From Thalassotalea insulae (GTDB lineage: Bacteria; Pseudomonadota; Gammaproteobacteria; Enterobacterales; Alteromonadaceae), in assembly GCF_030161395.1 (NCBI RefSeq), contig NZ_BSST01000001.1, forward strand, positions 744,001 to 808,000: 64,000 nt of DNA. Reading direction: 5' to 3'. Made by a program: the position numbers and the translations under genes. Of the stretch, positions 26,892-36,487 are shown piece by piece. Positions within the stretch are counted from its first letter, which is position 1; the number at the start of each line of letters is the position of its first letter. Below the pieces are notes generated by a model that was not told the DNA's origin, searched no databases, and was given only the letters and a program-made list of their open reading frames with translations.

Positions 26892-27563
26892 TTACTTAGA
26901 CTTTTTATCTGATTTCATTTTAGCTTTCAATTGCGCTAATTCATCGTCAATATTTTCATCAGCTTCTAATTCCGCAATTTCATCTGCTAATGACTTACTT
27001 CCCATATCATAAGCTTCAACTTGCGATTCAATATCATCAATTTTACGTTCGTAACTGTCAAAGCGGCTTAAAGCATCATTCACACGCTCGCTATCAATAT
27101 TGCGTTTGACTTTTAATCGAGAAGTAGCCGTTTTTTCCCGCATAATAATCGCTTTTTGTCGCGCTTTAGCATCAGCTAACTTTTCTTGTAACTGTGAAAT
27201 CTCATCCTGTAATTTCGCAATATGCTGCTCAACATGACTCAATTCATCTTCTAATGATTCGGCACTTTCAACACATTTTTTCTTTTCAATTAATGCGGCA
27301 CGAGCTAAGTCATCTCTACCTTTACTTAATGCAAGTTCTGCTTTTTCCTGCCATTGTTCAGCATCTTTTTCAAAACGTTGCGCCTGACGAGAAAGTTCCT
27401 TTTTATCCGCTAATGTTTTCGCCGATGAAGAACGCACTTCAACTAGCGTGTCTTCCATTTCCTGAATAATCAAACGTACCATTTTAGCCGGGTCTTCGGC
27501 TTTATCTAGTAAGTTGTTGATATTAGAATTAATAATATCGGTAAACCGTGAAAAAATACCCAT
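26892..27563 (-). CDS. pspA: Phage shock protein A
   Basis: PspA is an ESCRT-III/Vipp1-related protein that inhibits PspF and coats damaged membranes. It has 223 residues, the standard size. It begins with the membrane-binding amphipathic helix MGIFSRFTDIINSNINNLLD and continues as a long coiled coil. It is the first gene of the psp operon, 60 bases before pspB, and faces pspF. A sigma-54-like promoter lies upstream. Confidence 0.96.
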   Translation of the reverse strand: MGIFSRFTDIINSNINNLLDKAEDPAKMVRLIIQEMEDTLVEVRSSSAKTLADKKELSRQAQRFEKDAEQWQEKAELALSKGRDDLARAALIEKKKCVESAESLEDELSHVEQHIAKLQDEISQLQEKLADAKARQKAIIMREKTATSRLKVKRNIDSERVNDALSRFDSYERKIDDIESQVEAYDMGSKSLADEIAELEADENIDDELAQLKAKMKSDKKSK

Positions 27564-27610
27564 AACTACTTCCTCATTAACATTAATTTTTTCAATCTAA
27601 CAAACAAGTA

Positions 27611-27626
27611 TTCATGTTTCACGCCA
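27611..27626 (-). promoter_or_regulatory. Sigma-54-like promoter of pspA
   Basis: On the minus strand TGGCGTGAAACATGAA resembles the sigma-54 element TGGCACG-N4-TTGCA: the -24 GG is exact and the -12 is TGA rather than TGC, with the right spacing. It lies 48 bases before the pspA start, and psp operons are sigma-54 dependent. Confidence 0.6.
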
Positions 27627-27752
27627 ATTTGAAAAAAAACGTTAATCGCTTGTTTTAACTAATTTTATTGAAATATCAAAAAACACTTTCATCCTGTCTG
27701 TTAATAAAATACACTATTTGTTAGCCAAAAAAACCAATAATTAGGTCAAGCA

Positions 27753-28841
27753 ATGTCACGCTTTAGCCAACAAGATAATCTTATTGGACAGTCCAATAGT
27801 TTTTTAGAAGTACTAGAACAAATTTCACAAATCGCGCCATTAAGCAAACCGGTGTTGATTATTGGTGAGCGAGGAACTGGTAAAGAGCTAGTTGCAGCAC
27901 GTTTGCATTACTTATCCAAGCGCTGGGATCAAAATTACTTAAAACTAAATTGTGCCGCCTTAAATGAAAATCTGTTGGAAAGTGAATTATTTGGTTATGA
28001 AAGTGGTGCTTTTACCGGTGCAAATAAACGTCATGAAGGTCGATTCGAGCGTGCAGATAAAGGTACCTTATTTTTAGATGAAGTAGCCAATACCACAGGC
28101 TTGATCCAGGAAAAATTACTCAGAGTTGTAGAGTACGGTGAGTTTGAACGGGTCGGTGGCTCACGCACCATAAAAACAAATGCCCGATTAATCGCTGCAA
28201 CCAATGAAGATCTACCTTCTATGGCTGATGCCGGCGAATTTAGAGCAGATTTACTCGATAGATTGGCATTTGACGTGATCACACTGCCGCCATTAAGGGA
28301 AAGAATCGAAGATATTTTGCTACTGGCAGAACACTTCGCCATCAATATGGCGCGCGAATTAGAATTCGAACTCTTTAGTGGTTTTACCGAAAAAGCAAAA
28401 AAATCCATGCTGGACTATCACTGGCCAGGTAATATCCGTGAACTTAAAAACGTAGTAGAGCGCAGTGTTTATCGCTGTAACAATCCTCATTTACCAGTGC
28501 ATGATCTAGTGATTGATCCATTCGAATCCCCTTATCGTCCATCACAACGAGTTAAGACCCAAGACAGAGTTATTCAGCAACCTGTCGTGCCAGCGAAGCA
28601 GTCGGAAGCAACTTCAGAAGAGGTTGACGTACCAGCACTTAATGTTAAACAGTCACTAGAGTTTCCATTATCTTTAAAGTCGTTGTCACAAAACTACGAA
28701 ATAGATTTGATCAAATCAGCACTAGAAAATTGTCAGTATAATCAAAAGAAAACCGCCGATGCCTTAGAATTGACCTATCATCAGTTAAGGGGATATTTAA
28801 AAAAATATAACTTACTTGAAACCAATGTTGGTGAAGAATAA
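27753..28841 (+). CDS. pspF: Phage shock protein operon activator PspF
   Basis: PspF is a sigma-54 enhancer-binding protein without a receiver domain; PspA holds it inactive until the membrane is stressed. The 362 residues contain the AAA+ domain with Walker A GERGTGKE near residue 38, the sigma-54 contact loop ESGAFTGANKRHEG and Walker B GTLFLDEV, then a linker (~255-310) and a C-terminal Fis-type helix-turn-helix (NQKKTADALELTYHQLRGYLKK). It is divergent from pspA. Confidence 0.95.
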   Translation: MSRFSQQDNLIGQSNSFLEVLEQISQIAPLSKPVLIIGERGTGKELVAARLHYLSKRWDQNYLKLNCAALNENLLESELFGYESGAFTGANKRHEGRFERADKGTLFLDEVANTTGLIQEKLLRVVEYGEFERVGGSRTIKTNARLIAATNEDLPSMADAGEFRADLLDRLAFDVITLPPLRERIEDILLLAEHFAINMARELEFELFSGFTEKAKKSMLDYHWPGNIRELKNVVERSVYRCNNPHLPVHDLVIDPFESPYRPSQRVKTQDRVIQQPVVPAKQSEATSEEVDVPALNVKQSLEFPLSLKSLSQNYEIDLIKSALENCQYNQKKTADALELTYHQLRGYLKKYNLLETNVGEE

Positions 28842-28851
28842 GGAAGCTAAC

Positions 28852-30477
28852 GTGACCAAGTTCACACCTTATCAGCCTTTATATCTACTGTGCACTTTAC
28901 TGCTATTCACATTGTTTGGCTGTGATTTAAGCAATGAAGTATCGTTAAGTGAAAACAGCGTAATTTATTGTAGCGAAGGCTCTCCGGAAGTGTTCAATCC
29001 TCAGCTGGTAACATCCGGAGTTACTATCGATGCGACATCAAAGCAATTATATAATCAACTAATAACCTTTAGTGCATCAGACAACACTATTGCTCCGTCA
29101 CTTGCTAAGTCTTGGCATGTCACTCGTGACAATAAGCGCATCACTTTTTACTTACGAAAAGATGTACATTTTCACCAGACCAATTATTTTACCCCGACCC
29201 GGCCCCTCAATGCCGACGATGTGCTGTTTAGTTTTAATCGTATTTTAGATAGTAATAACCCGTTTCATCAAATCTCAGGTGGTAAATATCCTTTTTTTCA
29301 AAGTGTTGACTTTAGTGAGTTAATCGATTCAATCGAAAAAATTAATGATTATACCGTACGCTTTAACCTTAAGCGGGCTGACAGCTCATTTTTAGCAAAC
29401 TTAGCTACCGACTTCGCCATTATTTTATCCAAAGAATATGCCGAACAATTAATGAAATTAAACCTGCCTGACTTAATAGATAATCTGCCGATAGGAACCG
29501 GCCCATTTAAGTTAAAAGAATATCGTACCGGCTCATTTATCCGCTTTAGTCCGCATAGCCAGTACTGGAATGGTGCCCCCCAGATAAACCAGTTATTGTT
29601 TGATATAACACCTAGTAATACCGGTCGGCTAACAAAATTACTTGCCGGAGAATGTGATGTAATTGCCTACCCTATTGCGCAGGAAAAAATCAGAAACAAT
29701 CCTCAGTTGTCGCTTGATCAGGTTACCGCATTTAATATTGGTTATTTAGGCTTTAATACTACTAAGTTTCCATTTGACAATAAACTGGTCAGAAAAGCCG
29801 TTGCCCATGCGATTAATAAACAAGCAATTTTAGATACCGTTTATTTTGGTGATGCCGAAGGTGTTGCTGCCAGCACTATAATTCCGCCATCCTCATGGGC
29901 TTATGACGACAAAATCCCGGTAATAGAGTACTCAGTATCAAAAGCGAAAATATTGTTAGAGCAAGCGGGATTAAGCGATGGCTTTACTATCGATTTATGG
30001 GCGATGCCGGTACAACGCGCCTACAACCCAGATGCTGTGACTATGGCCAAACTGATCCAGGCTGACTTAAAAAAAATCGGTATAACCGTCAATATTATCA
30101 GCTTTAACTGGCAGGAGTTTTTACGCCGACTGGCATTGGGTCAGCATCAATCCGTATTACTCGGTTGGAGTGCCGATCATCCGGATCCCGATAACTTTTT
30201 TACCCCACTGTTGAGTTGCCGTTCTGCAGAAACCGGTAACAACAGAACTTTTTGGTGTAATCAGGCATTTGATCACTTGCTCCAACAAGCCTTGGCAACG
30301 ACTGATGTTACAGAGCGTAAAGCCTTTTATCATCAAGCACTGCAAATTATTCATAAAGAACTACCGCTATTTCCGATTGCCCACTCTAAACGTTTTCAGG
30401 CGCGCTCCAATAATATTCACGGCAAACTACTTAATTCATTTGGTGGTATTGATTTTAGCGGGGTAAGCAAAAATTAA
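28852..30477 (+). CDS. sapA: SapA-type peptide ABC transporter substrate-binding lipoprotein
   Basis: This is the periplasmic solute-binding protein of a Sap/Dpp-type ABC importer (family 5). I choose the GTG at 28852, which has AGGAAG 5 bases upstream; an ATG at 28816 would overlap pspF. The 541-residue protein has a lipoprotein signal ending in LFTLFGC, so it should be anchored by lipid rather than free as in E. coli. The SBP_bac_5 fold shows in PLNADDVLFSFNRILD and PIGTGPFKLKEYRTG. Sap systems have been tied to antimicrobial-peptide resistance and to polyamine transport. Confidence 0.9.
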   Translation: MTKFTPYQPLYLLCTLLLFTLFGCDLSNEVSLSENSVIYCSEGSPEVFNPQLVTSGVTIDATSKQLYNQLITFSASDNTIAPSLAKSWHVTRDNKRITFYLRKDVHFHQTNYFTPTRPLNADDVLFSFNRILDSNNPFHQISGGKYPFFQSVDFSELIDSIEKINDYTVRFNLKRADSSFLANLATDFAIILSKEYAEQLMKLNLPDLIDNLPIGTGPFKLKEYRTGSFIRFSPHSQYWNGAPQINQLLFDITPSNTGRLTKLLAGECDVIAYPIAQEKIRNNPQLSLDQVTAFNIGYLGFNTTKFPFDNKLVRKAVAHAINKQAILDTVYFGDAEGVAASTIIPPSSWAYDDKIPVIEYSVSKAKILLEQAGLSDGFTIDLWAMPVQRAYNPDAVTMAKLIQADLKKIGITVNIISFNWQEFLRRLALGQHQSVLLGWSADHPDPDNFFTPLLSCRSAETGNNRTFWCNQAFDHLLQQALATTDVTERKAFYHQALQIIHKELPLFPIAHSKRFQARSNNIHGKLLNSFGGIDFSGVSKN

Positions 30478-30478
30478 T

Positions 30479-31507
30479 ATGCTTATTTTTACCTTAAGAC
30501 GACTCAACCTGTTTTTATTCACCTTAGTGTTATTAACCGTTTTGTCTTTCAGTTTGAGTTTTCTATCCCCAGGCGATCAGATCACCAATATTTCAGGTCA
30601 AATCAACGCCACTCCCGAGCATATTGAACTGGTTGCATTACAGTACAGCAAACATGAATCAATACTTATTCAGTACTGGGTTTATATTAAACACTTGGTA
30701 AATGGTGACTGGGGCGTTTCTATGCACAGCCAAATGCCAATCGCAGAAGAAATTCTTAACCACCTGCCCGCCACGATGGAACTTAGCTTAGTAGCATTAT
30801 TGATTGCGATGTTAATTGGTATTCCAATTGGTTTTATCGCGGCTGCACATCACAGAAAAGTAGCTGATAACATCATATTATCCTTTGCCATGATAGGTTA
30901 CTCCATTCCTATCTTTTGGCTAGGACTACTGGCGATATTGATATTCTCTATTCAGCTGGCCTGGCTACCTTCCGCCGGACAAATCAGCCTAGTCTATGAA
31001 ATAGAACAAGTGACCGGCTTTCAATTTATCGATATTTTACTGAGCGACAATCCTTATAAGTGGCAAGCATTTCAAAATGCCAGTGCTCATATCATTTTAC
31101 CGGCTACTGTTATCGCGATAGCTCCCGCGACCATATTTATCCGACTTGCCCGTACAGCGATGCTTAACGTGTTAGATACTCATTATATCAAGGCTGCGAT
31201 GGCAAAAGGTTTAACACGCCAACAAATCATTATGCGCCATGCCATTCGCAACTCATTAGTTGATGTTATCAGAGATGTTGGTTTGCAATTTGCCAATCTA
31301 GTGACTTTGGCAATGGTGACAGAAGTGATATTTAGCTGGCCTGGTATCGGCAGATGGTTAATAGAAAGCATTTATCAACGAGATTATACCGCGATTCAAG
31401 GAGGCTTACTGGCGCTATCGAGTTTTATTTTTATCGTCCATATTCTGACTGACTTTATTTATGCTTCACTTAATCCATTAGCACGAGAGGCCAAATATGG
31501 CTCGTAG
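30479..31507 (+). CDS. sapB: SapB-type ABC transporter permease
   Basis: This is the first membrane-channel subunit of the Sap importer, 342 residues. It has the DppB-like layout: an N-terminal membrane segment (LFLFTLVLLTVLSFSLSFL), a periplasmic region and about five further membrane segments. The EAA loop is visible as AAMAKGLTRQQIIMRHAIRNSL near residue 240, which contacts the ATPase. It starts 1 base after sapA and overlaps sapC by 11 bases. Confidence 0.92.
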   Translation: MLIFTLRRLNLFLFTLVLLTVLSFSLSFLSPGDQITNISGQINATPEHIELVALQYSKHESILIQYWVYIKHLVNGDWGVSMHSQMPIAEEILNHLPATMELSLVALLIAMLIGIPIGFIAAAHHRKVADNIILSFAMIGYSIPIFWLGLLAILIFSIQLAWLPSAGQISLVYEIEQVTGFQFIDILLSDNPYKWQAFQNASAHIILPATVIAIAPATIFIRLARTAMLNVLDTHYIKAAMAKGLTRQQIIMRHAIRNSLVDVIRDVGLQFANLVTLAMVTEVIFSWPGIGRWLIESIYQRDYTAIQGGLLALSSFIFIVHILTDFIYASLNPLAREAKYGS

Positions 31508-32390
31508 TAAGATTTATCAGGAAGAAGAATTTCCTACACCACTGGTGCAGCTATGGCAGAACTTTCGCCAGTCTCCAGCGGTGATGATAGCCTTTGGCTG
31601 TTTTATTTTCTTATCCGCCATGGCGGTTTTTTCACCGATAGTTTCTCCCTACTCTCCTGTTACCAATCACTTAGATACCTTATTGCTACCTCCGTCGTGG
31701 CACGATGATGGAGATATTAGCTTTTTACTTGGCACCGACAATTTAGGGCGGGATATGCTCTCGCGATTAATGCACGGCGCTTCGTTAACTTTTGGATTAA
31801 GCTTTATCGTTGTTATTATTTCGCTTGTTATCGGGGTGATTATCGGTTCATTTTCCGCATTAACTAAAGGGATAAAATCGAGCTTTCTCAATCATTTCCT
31901 CGATGTTATTTTATCTATCCCGTCATTGTTGCTGGCCATTATAATCGTCGCGCTACTTGGCCCTGGCTTAAATAACACTTTATGGGCTATCGTCATGGTA
32001 CTGATCCCACAATTTATTCATATCACTCGTAATGCCGTTAAAGAAGAGTTTAGAAAAGATTATGTTTTAGCCTCACGTCTAGATGGTGCAAATTCATTTC
32101 GTATCCTTTATTACTCGATATTTCCTAACATTATTGAAAAACTGATCAGTCAGGCAACTCTGGCTCAATCTGCCGCTATTCTAGACATTGCTACCCTAGG
32201 CTTTTTAGGTCTGGGCGCCCCAATCCCCTTACCAGAATGGGGCGCTATGCTCGCAAACGGTATCGATCTGTTCTATATCGCCCCCTGGACCGTTTATCTG
32301 CCAGGACTTGCTATTTTATTTTCAGTGGTAGCGACAAATTTAGTCGGCGAAGGTATGCGCCATGCGATTAAACAACGTAAGGAGAGCTAA
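31497..32390 (+). CDS. sapC: SapC-type ABC transporter permease
   Basis: This is the second channel subunit of the Sap importer, 297 residues, DppC-like. The N-terminal cytoplasmic part is followed by a membrane segment (MIAFGCFIFLSAMAVFSPIV) and the conserved LGTDNLGRDMLSRLMHGAS motif near residue 78. The EAA loop (YVLASRLDGANSFRILYYSIFPN) lies near residue 188. GAGAGG lies before the ATG. The gene overlaps sapB by 11 bases and sapD by 1. Confidence 0.92.
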   Translation: MARSKIYQEEEFPTPLVQLWQNFRQSPAVMIAFGCFIFLSAMAVFSPIVSPYSPVTNHLDTLLLPPSWHDDGDISFLLGTDNLGRDMLSRLMHGASLTFGLSFIVVIISLVIGVIIGSFSALTKGIKSSFLNHFLDVILSIPSLLLAIIIVALLGPGLNNTLWAIVMVLIPQFIHITRNAVKEEFRKDYVLASRLDGANSFRILYYSIFPNIIEKLISQATLAQSAAILDIATLGFLGLGAPIPLPEWGAMLANGIDLFYIAPWTVYLPGLAILFSVVATNLVGEGMRHAIKQRKES

Positions 32391-33379
32391 TGAATCTGCT
32401 TGATGTTCGCAATCTGTCGATCAAATTAGTTACAGGCAGCACTCCTATTTTAGCCGTTGACAGAGTCAGTTTAACCATGAAAGAAGGAGAAGTACGTGGC
32501 CTGGTAGGGGAATCAGGCTCAGGAAAATCATTATTAGCACAGGCGATTATGGGCGTACTTGATGATAAATGGCAGGTAAAGGCTGACCGCTTTCACTGGC
32601 GCGGCAATGACCTAATGCGCTTATCGCCGGAAGAACGAAAAATGGTGATAGCCAAGGATGTTGCCATGATATTTCAGGAGCCAATGGCCTGTTTAGATCC
32701 AACAAAAACAATCGGTGAACAGTTAGCTGAAGCGGTTGATGAAGAACAACTCAGCGGTTTTTTCTGGCAAAAAAATAAGCAGCGACAATTAGCAGCCACT
32801 AAGTTACTTCATAAAGTCGGCATTAAACAACATGAAAAATGCACCAGGAGTTACCCTCACCAATTAACTGACGCCCTGTGTCAACGGGTCATGATAGCAA
32901 TGGCTTTAGCAAGAAGACCCTTACTACTCATTGCTGACGAACCAACAGCAGCGATGGAAAGTACCAATCAGGGGCAAATTTTTCGCTTGCTTGCTAGTTT
33001 GAATCAACTTAAAAACATGTCGATACTTTTGATCAGCCACGATTTAGAAACGGTTACCCATTGGACCAATACTATTACCGTAATGTACAGCGGTCAGTCT
33101 GTCGAAGCAGGAACTACAGAGCAGATCTTTAACCAGCCCTATCATCCTTATACTCGCGCTTTAGTCGATAGCAGTCCAAAGGCTAACATGCATATTCCGG
33201 TGAAATCACGGTTAATGACCTTACCGGGCAGCATCCCGATCTTACAGCACCTGCCGATAGGTTGCAGACTTGGCCCTCGGTGCCCGAAAGCACAACGAGC
33301 TTGTGTTAAGGCACCTAAAGTGAAGAATTATCACGGTCATCAAGTCAGTTGTCATTATTCGTTAAAGGATGATTATTAG
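32390..33379 (+). CDS. sapD: SapD-type ABC transporter ATPase
   Basis: This is an oligopeptide-type ATPase, 329 residues. Walker A GESGSGKS is near residue 39, Walker B LLLIADEPTAAME near residue 185, and the C-terminal oligopeptide-transporter extension (CRLGPRCPKAQRAC) is present. The ABC signature usually reading LSGG is LTDALCQRVMIA here, a degenerate signature also found in E. coli SapD. It overlaps sapC by 1 base. Confidence 0.92.
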   Translation: MNLLDVRNLSIKLVTGSTPILAVDRVSLTMKEGEVRGLVGESGSGKSLLAQAIMGVLDDKWQVKADRFHWRGNDLMRLSPEERKMVIAKDVAMIFQEPMACLDPTKTIGEQLAEAVDEEQLSGFFWQKNKQRQLAATKLLHKVGIKQHEKCTRSYPHQLTDALCQRVMIAMALARRPLLLIADEPTAAMESTNQGQIFRLLASLNQLKNMSILLISHDLETVTHWTNTITVMYSGQSVEAGTTEQIFNQPYHPYTRALVDSSPKANMHIPVKSRLMTLPGSIPILQHLPIGCRLGPRCPKAQRACVKAPKVKNYHGHQVSCHYSLKDDY

Positions 33380-33380
33380 T

Positions 33381-34163
33381 ATGACCTGCCTATTAGAAGT
33401 TAGTAATTTAAGTAAAAACTACCAGATCGCTAAGTTTCCTTTTAAGCGTCAAACCGTGGCGGCATTGGAGCCAATGTCATTTGAAATTCCAGCCCACAAA
33501 ACGCTGGCAATTATTGGTGAAACCGGTTCAGGTAAATCAACATTAGCAAAACTGTTAGTTGGTGCAGAAAAACCGACTACCGGAAAAATTAAACTCAATG
33601 GTCAGATGCTCTATCACGGTAACTTTAAACAACGTTGCCAGCATATCCGGATGATATTTCAAGACTCGGGCACCACTCTAAATCCCAGTCTTACTATTCA
33701 CCAGTTACTGGATGAACCTTTACTATTAAATACCGATCTTGATGAAGAACAGCGGGCAGCACTGATCCGTGAAACTTTGCAAAAAGTTGGCTTATTGGCA
33801 GAACATATGAACTTCTACCCTCATATGTTTTCAGGAGGGCAAAAACAACGGATATCCCTTGCCCGGGCAATTATTTTAAAACCCCAAGTGATTATCCTGG
33901 ATGAAGCTCTGGCGGCACTAGATCCGTCGCTACGTTCACAAATGATCAACTTGCTACTCGATCTGCAGCAACAAATGGGCCTGGCCTTTGTGCTGATCTC
34001 CCATAATTTAGGCATAGTCAGACATTTTAGTGACTACATGATGGTGTTGTGTAAAGGACAAGTCGTTGAAATGGGCAATACCCTAGATGTACTGAAAAAG
34101 CCGAAACATAAATATACAAAAAAGCTTATTATGAGTCAGCATTTCCAATTATTAAATAGATAG
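33381..34163 (+). CDS. sapF: SapF-type ABC transporter ATPase
   Basis: This is the second ATPase of the Sap system, 260 residues from the ATG at 33381, one base after the sapD stop; an ATG at 33369 is an alternative. Walker A GETGSGKS is near residue 47, the signature is FSGGQKQRISLARAI and Walker B VIILDEALAALD. Unlike SapD, its signature is canonical, so the pair probably has one standard and one degenerate ATP site. It ends at a terminator. Confidence 0.92.
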   Translation: MTCLLEVSNLSKNYQIAKFPFKRQTVAALEPMSFEIPAHKTLAIIGETGSGKSTLAKLLVGAEKPTTGKIKLNGQMLYHGNFKQRCQHIRMIFQDSGTTLNPSLTIHQLLDEPLLLNTDLDEEQRAALIRETLQKVGLLAEHMNFYPHMFSGGQKQRISLARAIILKPQVIILDEALAALDPSLRSQMINLLLDLQQQMGLAFVLISHNLGIVRHFSDYMMVLCKGQVVEMGNTLDVLKKPKHKYTKKLIMSQHFQLLNR

Positions 34164-34192
34164 CCTTATTTAAATGCGAGGCATCAGACAAT

Positions 34193-34218
34193 AAAAAAGG
34201 CTGCTCATGCAGCCTTTT
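34193..34218. terminator. Bidirectional terminator between sapF and ppiD
   Basis: AAAAGGCTGC and GCAGCCTTTT enclose TCAT. The A and T tracts serve both convergent genes. Confidence 0.88.
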
Positions 34219-34241
34219 CAATACCAGTTCAATTAATTATA

Positions 34242-36149
34242 TTATAACTGACTTGTACTAGTGATATTCTCACGTTTACTGATCTCAGCCTGCTCACGTA
34301 GTGCTTCAACATAACTTTGATAAGCCGCTTGTGCCAATTGCTGACTATACTGCTGTTCAAAGCTTGCCGGTGCTTGCTCATCACCTTGCGAAACCGCAGT
34401 TACTTCAATTAATGCAATATCACCATTATTTAATTTCACGGTTGTTGCAACAACTGCATCAGCGACCGGATGAGGTAATTTAAATGCTTCACGAACAATA
34501 CTGGCATCAAGGTCACTGCCATAACGAGCAACGGCTGCTTTCTCTTCAAAGCTGGCATTATTTGCTGTTAATTGCGCACTAATATCATCACCTGCTTTAT
34601 GTGTAGCTAAAAGTTCATCCGCCAATAACTGTGCTTTTTCTGCAGATTTTTGCTGTACTAAAATCGTTTTGATTTGCTCAGATACTTGCTCAAGTGGTTT
34701 AGTATTAGCGGCCTGATATTCATTTAAACGAACAACAAGCACTAATGAATCACTGACTTCAATAATATCTGAGTTTAAGCGCTCATTTAGCACTAAATCT
34801 GAAAATGCAGCGTCAATTACTTTAGCGTTATCAAAAGGTGCCGCATTGCCAAAACGAGACAACCAGGCTGAAGTTTTAACTTCAACACCAACCGCATTTG
34901 CTGCATCTTCTAGGCTATCAGGAAATTCAAAACTTAATTGCGCCGCTTGTTGCTGTAGCTCAAAAAACTTATCTTGTGCTTTCTGTGTGCTCACTGCAAT
35001 TGCGATCTCTTCTTTGACATCAGCAAGAGTTTTCACTTGCTCAGCTTTAAACTCAGTCAGTTTAATTAAGTGGAAACCTGATTCAGACTCAACAATATCA
35101 GTAACGGCATTAACATCAGTTAACGCTGTAACAGCTTGATCAAATGCTTCACCATTGATACCAGCTTCAAACCATTCCAGATCACCACCATTTTCACCAC
35201 TGAAGGTATCATCAGATAAAGCGTTAGCTAATTCGCCAAAATCTTCACCATTGTTAAGACGGGTTTGAATATCGGCAATTTTAGTTTTTGCTGTTGCTTT
35301 ATCATCACCAAACTCAATCAATATATGGGCAATACGGCGTTGTTCAGGTTGACGATAATTGACTATATTTTGTTGGTAGTAACTTTCAAGATCACTATCG
35401 TTGACTTCAATATCTTTGGCTAAGTCATTAACATCAAGTGCGATATAATTAACTTTAACCTTTTCCTGATTTTCAAAACGCCCAGGATTTGCTAAATAAT
35501 AATCGTTAATTTCAGCTTCAGTAACTTCAACACCTTGCTCAAACTGCTTAGCTGAAATAGTAGCAAAGCGAATATCACGTTTCTGATTTTGTAATGTCGT
35601 TAATAATGACGTTTGATAAGGTAAAGCAAACTCACTACTGACCAAAGCTTGTGTCAATTGACGACGTGTCATTTCAACACGTAAGTAATCACGAAAGTCA
35701 GACGACTGATAAAAGCCCTCCTGATTGATACGTGCCAAATAACGGTTATTATCAAACTGGCCTTCAACCTGAAACGCTGGCATTTCACGAATAGTTTGTT
35801 TAATACGTTCATCAGAAATTCGTATTGCCATATCACGAGATGCTTGATCGACTAATAACTGATTAACGAGATTTTCAACTACACTATCACGCATCTGCGC
35901 CATATAGTTTGCATCATTTGATAAAGTTTCAAACATCTCACCAAATTGCTGCGCCATACGAGCACGCTGCGTCTGATAAGCTTTCTCAAATTCAGCCTGC
36001 GAAATTTTCTCACCGTTAACTTCAGCCACTGATGTGTCAACACTGTTGGTATAACTACCGATACCTGCAACAGCAAAAGTTAAAATAATAAAACCAAGAA
36101 TAATTTTAGCGACTAATCCTTGAGAATTTTCTCTAATATTTTCTAACAT
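34242..36149 (-). CDS. ppiD: Periplasmic folding chaperone / peptidyl-prolyl isomerase PpiD
   Basis: PpiD is a membrane-anchored periplasmic chaperone near the Sec translocon. It has 635 residues, the usual length: MLENIRENSQGLVAKIILGFIILTFAVAGIG contains the N-terminal anchor (residues ~14-32), then a SurA-like N-terminal chaperone region (~35-240), a parvulin domain (~265-355, with RRIAHILIEFGDD and GGDLEWF) and a C-terminal helical part. In many gammaproteobacteria it directly follows hupB and lon; here those are 25 kb away in the same orientation. Confidence 0.95.
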   Translation of the reverse strand: MLENIRENSQGLVAKIILGFIILTFAVAGIGSYTNSVDTSVAEVNGEKISQAEFEKAYQTQRARMAQQFGEMFETLSNDANYMAQMRDSVVENLVNQLLVDQASRDMAIRISDERIKQTIREMPAFQVEGQFDNNRYLARINQEGFYQSSDFRDYLRVEMTRRQLTQALVSSEFALPYQTSLLTTLQNQKRDIRFATISAKQFEQGVEVTEAEINDYYLANPGRFENQEKVKVNYIALDVNDLAKDIEVNDSDLESYYQQNIVNYRQPEQRRIAHILIEFGDDKATAKTKIADIQTRLNNGEDFGELANALSDDTFSGENGGDLEWFEAGINGEAFDQAVTALTDVNAVTDIVESESGFHLIKLTEFKAEQVKTLADVKEEIAIAVSTQKAQDKFFELQQQAAQLSFEFPDSLEDAANAVGVEVKTSAWLSRFGNAAPFDNAKVIDAAFSDLVLNERLNSDIIEVSDSLVLVVRLNEYQAANTKPLEQVSEQIKTILVQQKSAEKAQLLADELLATHKAGDDISAQLTANNASFEEKAAVARYGSDLDASIVREAFKLPHPVADAVVATTVKLNNGDIALIEVTAVSQGDEQAPASFEQQYSQQLAQAAYQSYVEALREQAEISKRENITSTSQL

Positions 36150-36487
36150 CTTTTTCTCTTTACACTCAGTGTATTTTTTAAATATTGATACCGACTGGTA
36201 ACGCTACGCGCGATTCTATCAGATGCACCCTCTCCCTTGAAGCCACAGATGATAATAATCGTAAAACTTTTTGCCTCAATAAAACAAAAGACCATCCTAA
36301 GATGATCTTGACAAGATTTTTAGGCAAATTATCACGCTAAGGTAAAAATCGTGACAAAGCCAAATCATAGGATAACTGATACGACTTGGCGTTGGAGCAT
36401 AAATGAAACACTAAAAGAAAGCAACATTAGCACAGCCGAGCTGCAATAAATTTAAGCAGCCAATCAAGGCCTTGCCACTCAATTTTT
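36150..36487. other. ppiD upstream region and carbonic anhydrase 3' region
   Basis: This ~340-base gap holds the presumed ppiD promoter (minus strand) and a terminator for the carbonic anhydrase gene. I see no gene, RNA or repeat. It marks the left edge of the nitrate region. Confidence 0.5.
36279..36309 (-). terminator. Intrinsic terminator downstream of the carbonic anhydrase gene
   Basis: On the minus strand AAGATCATC and GATGGTCTT pair through 9 positions (one G-U) around TTAG, then TTTGTTTT follows. Confidence 0.68.
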
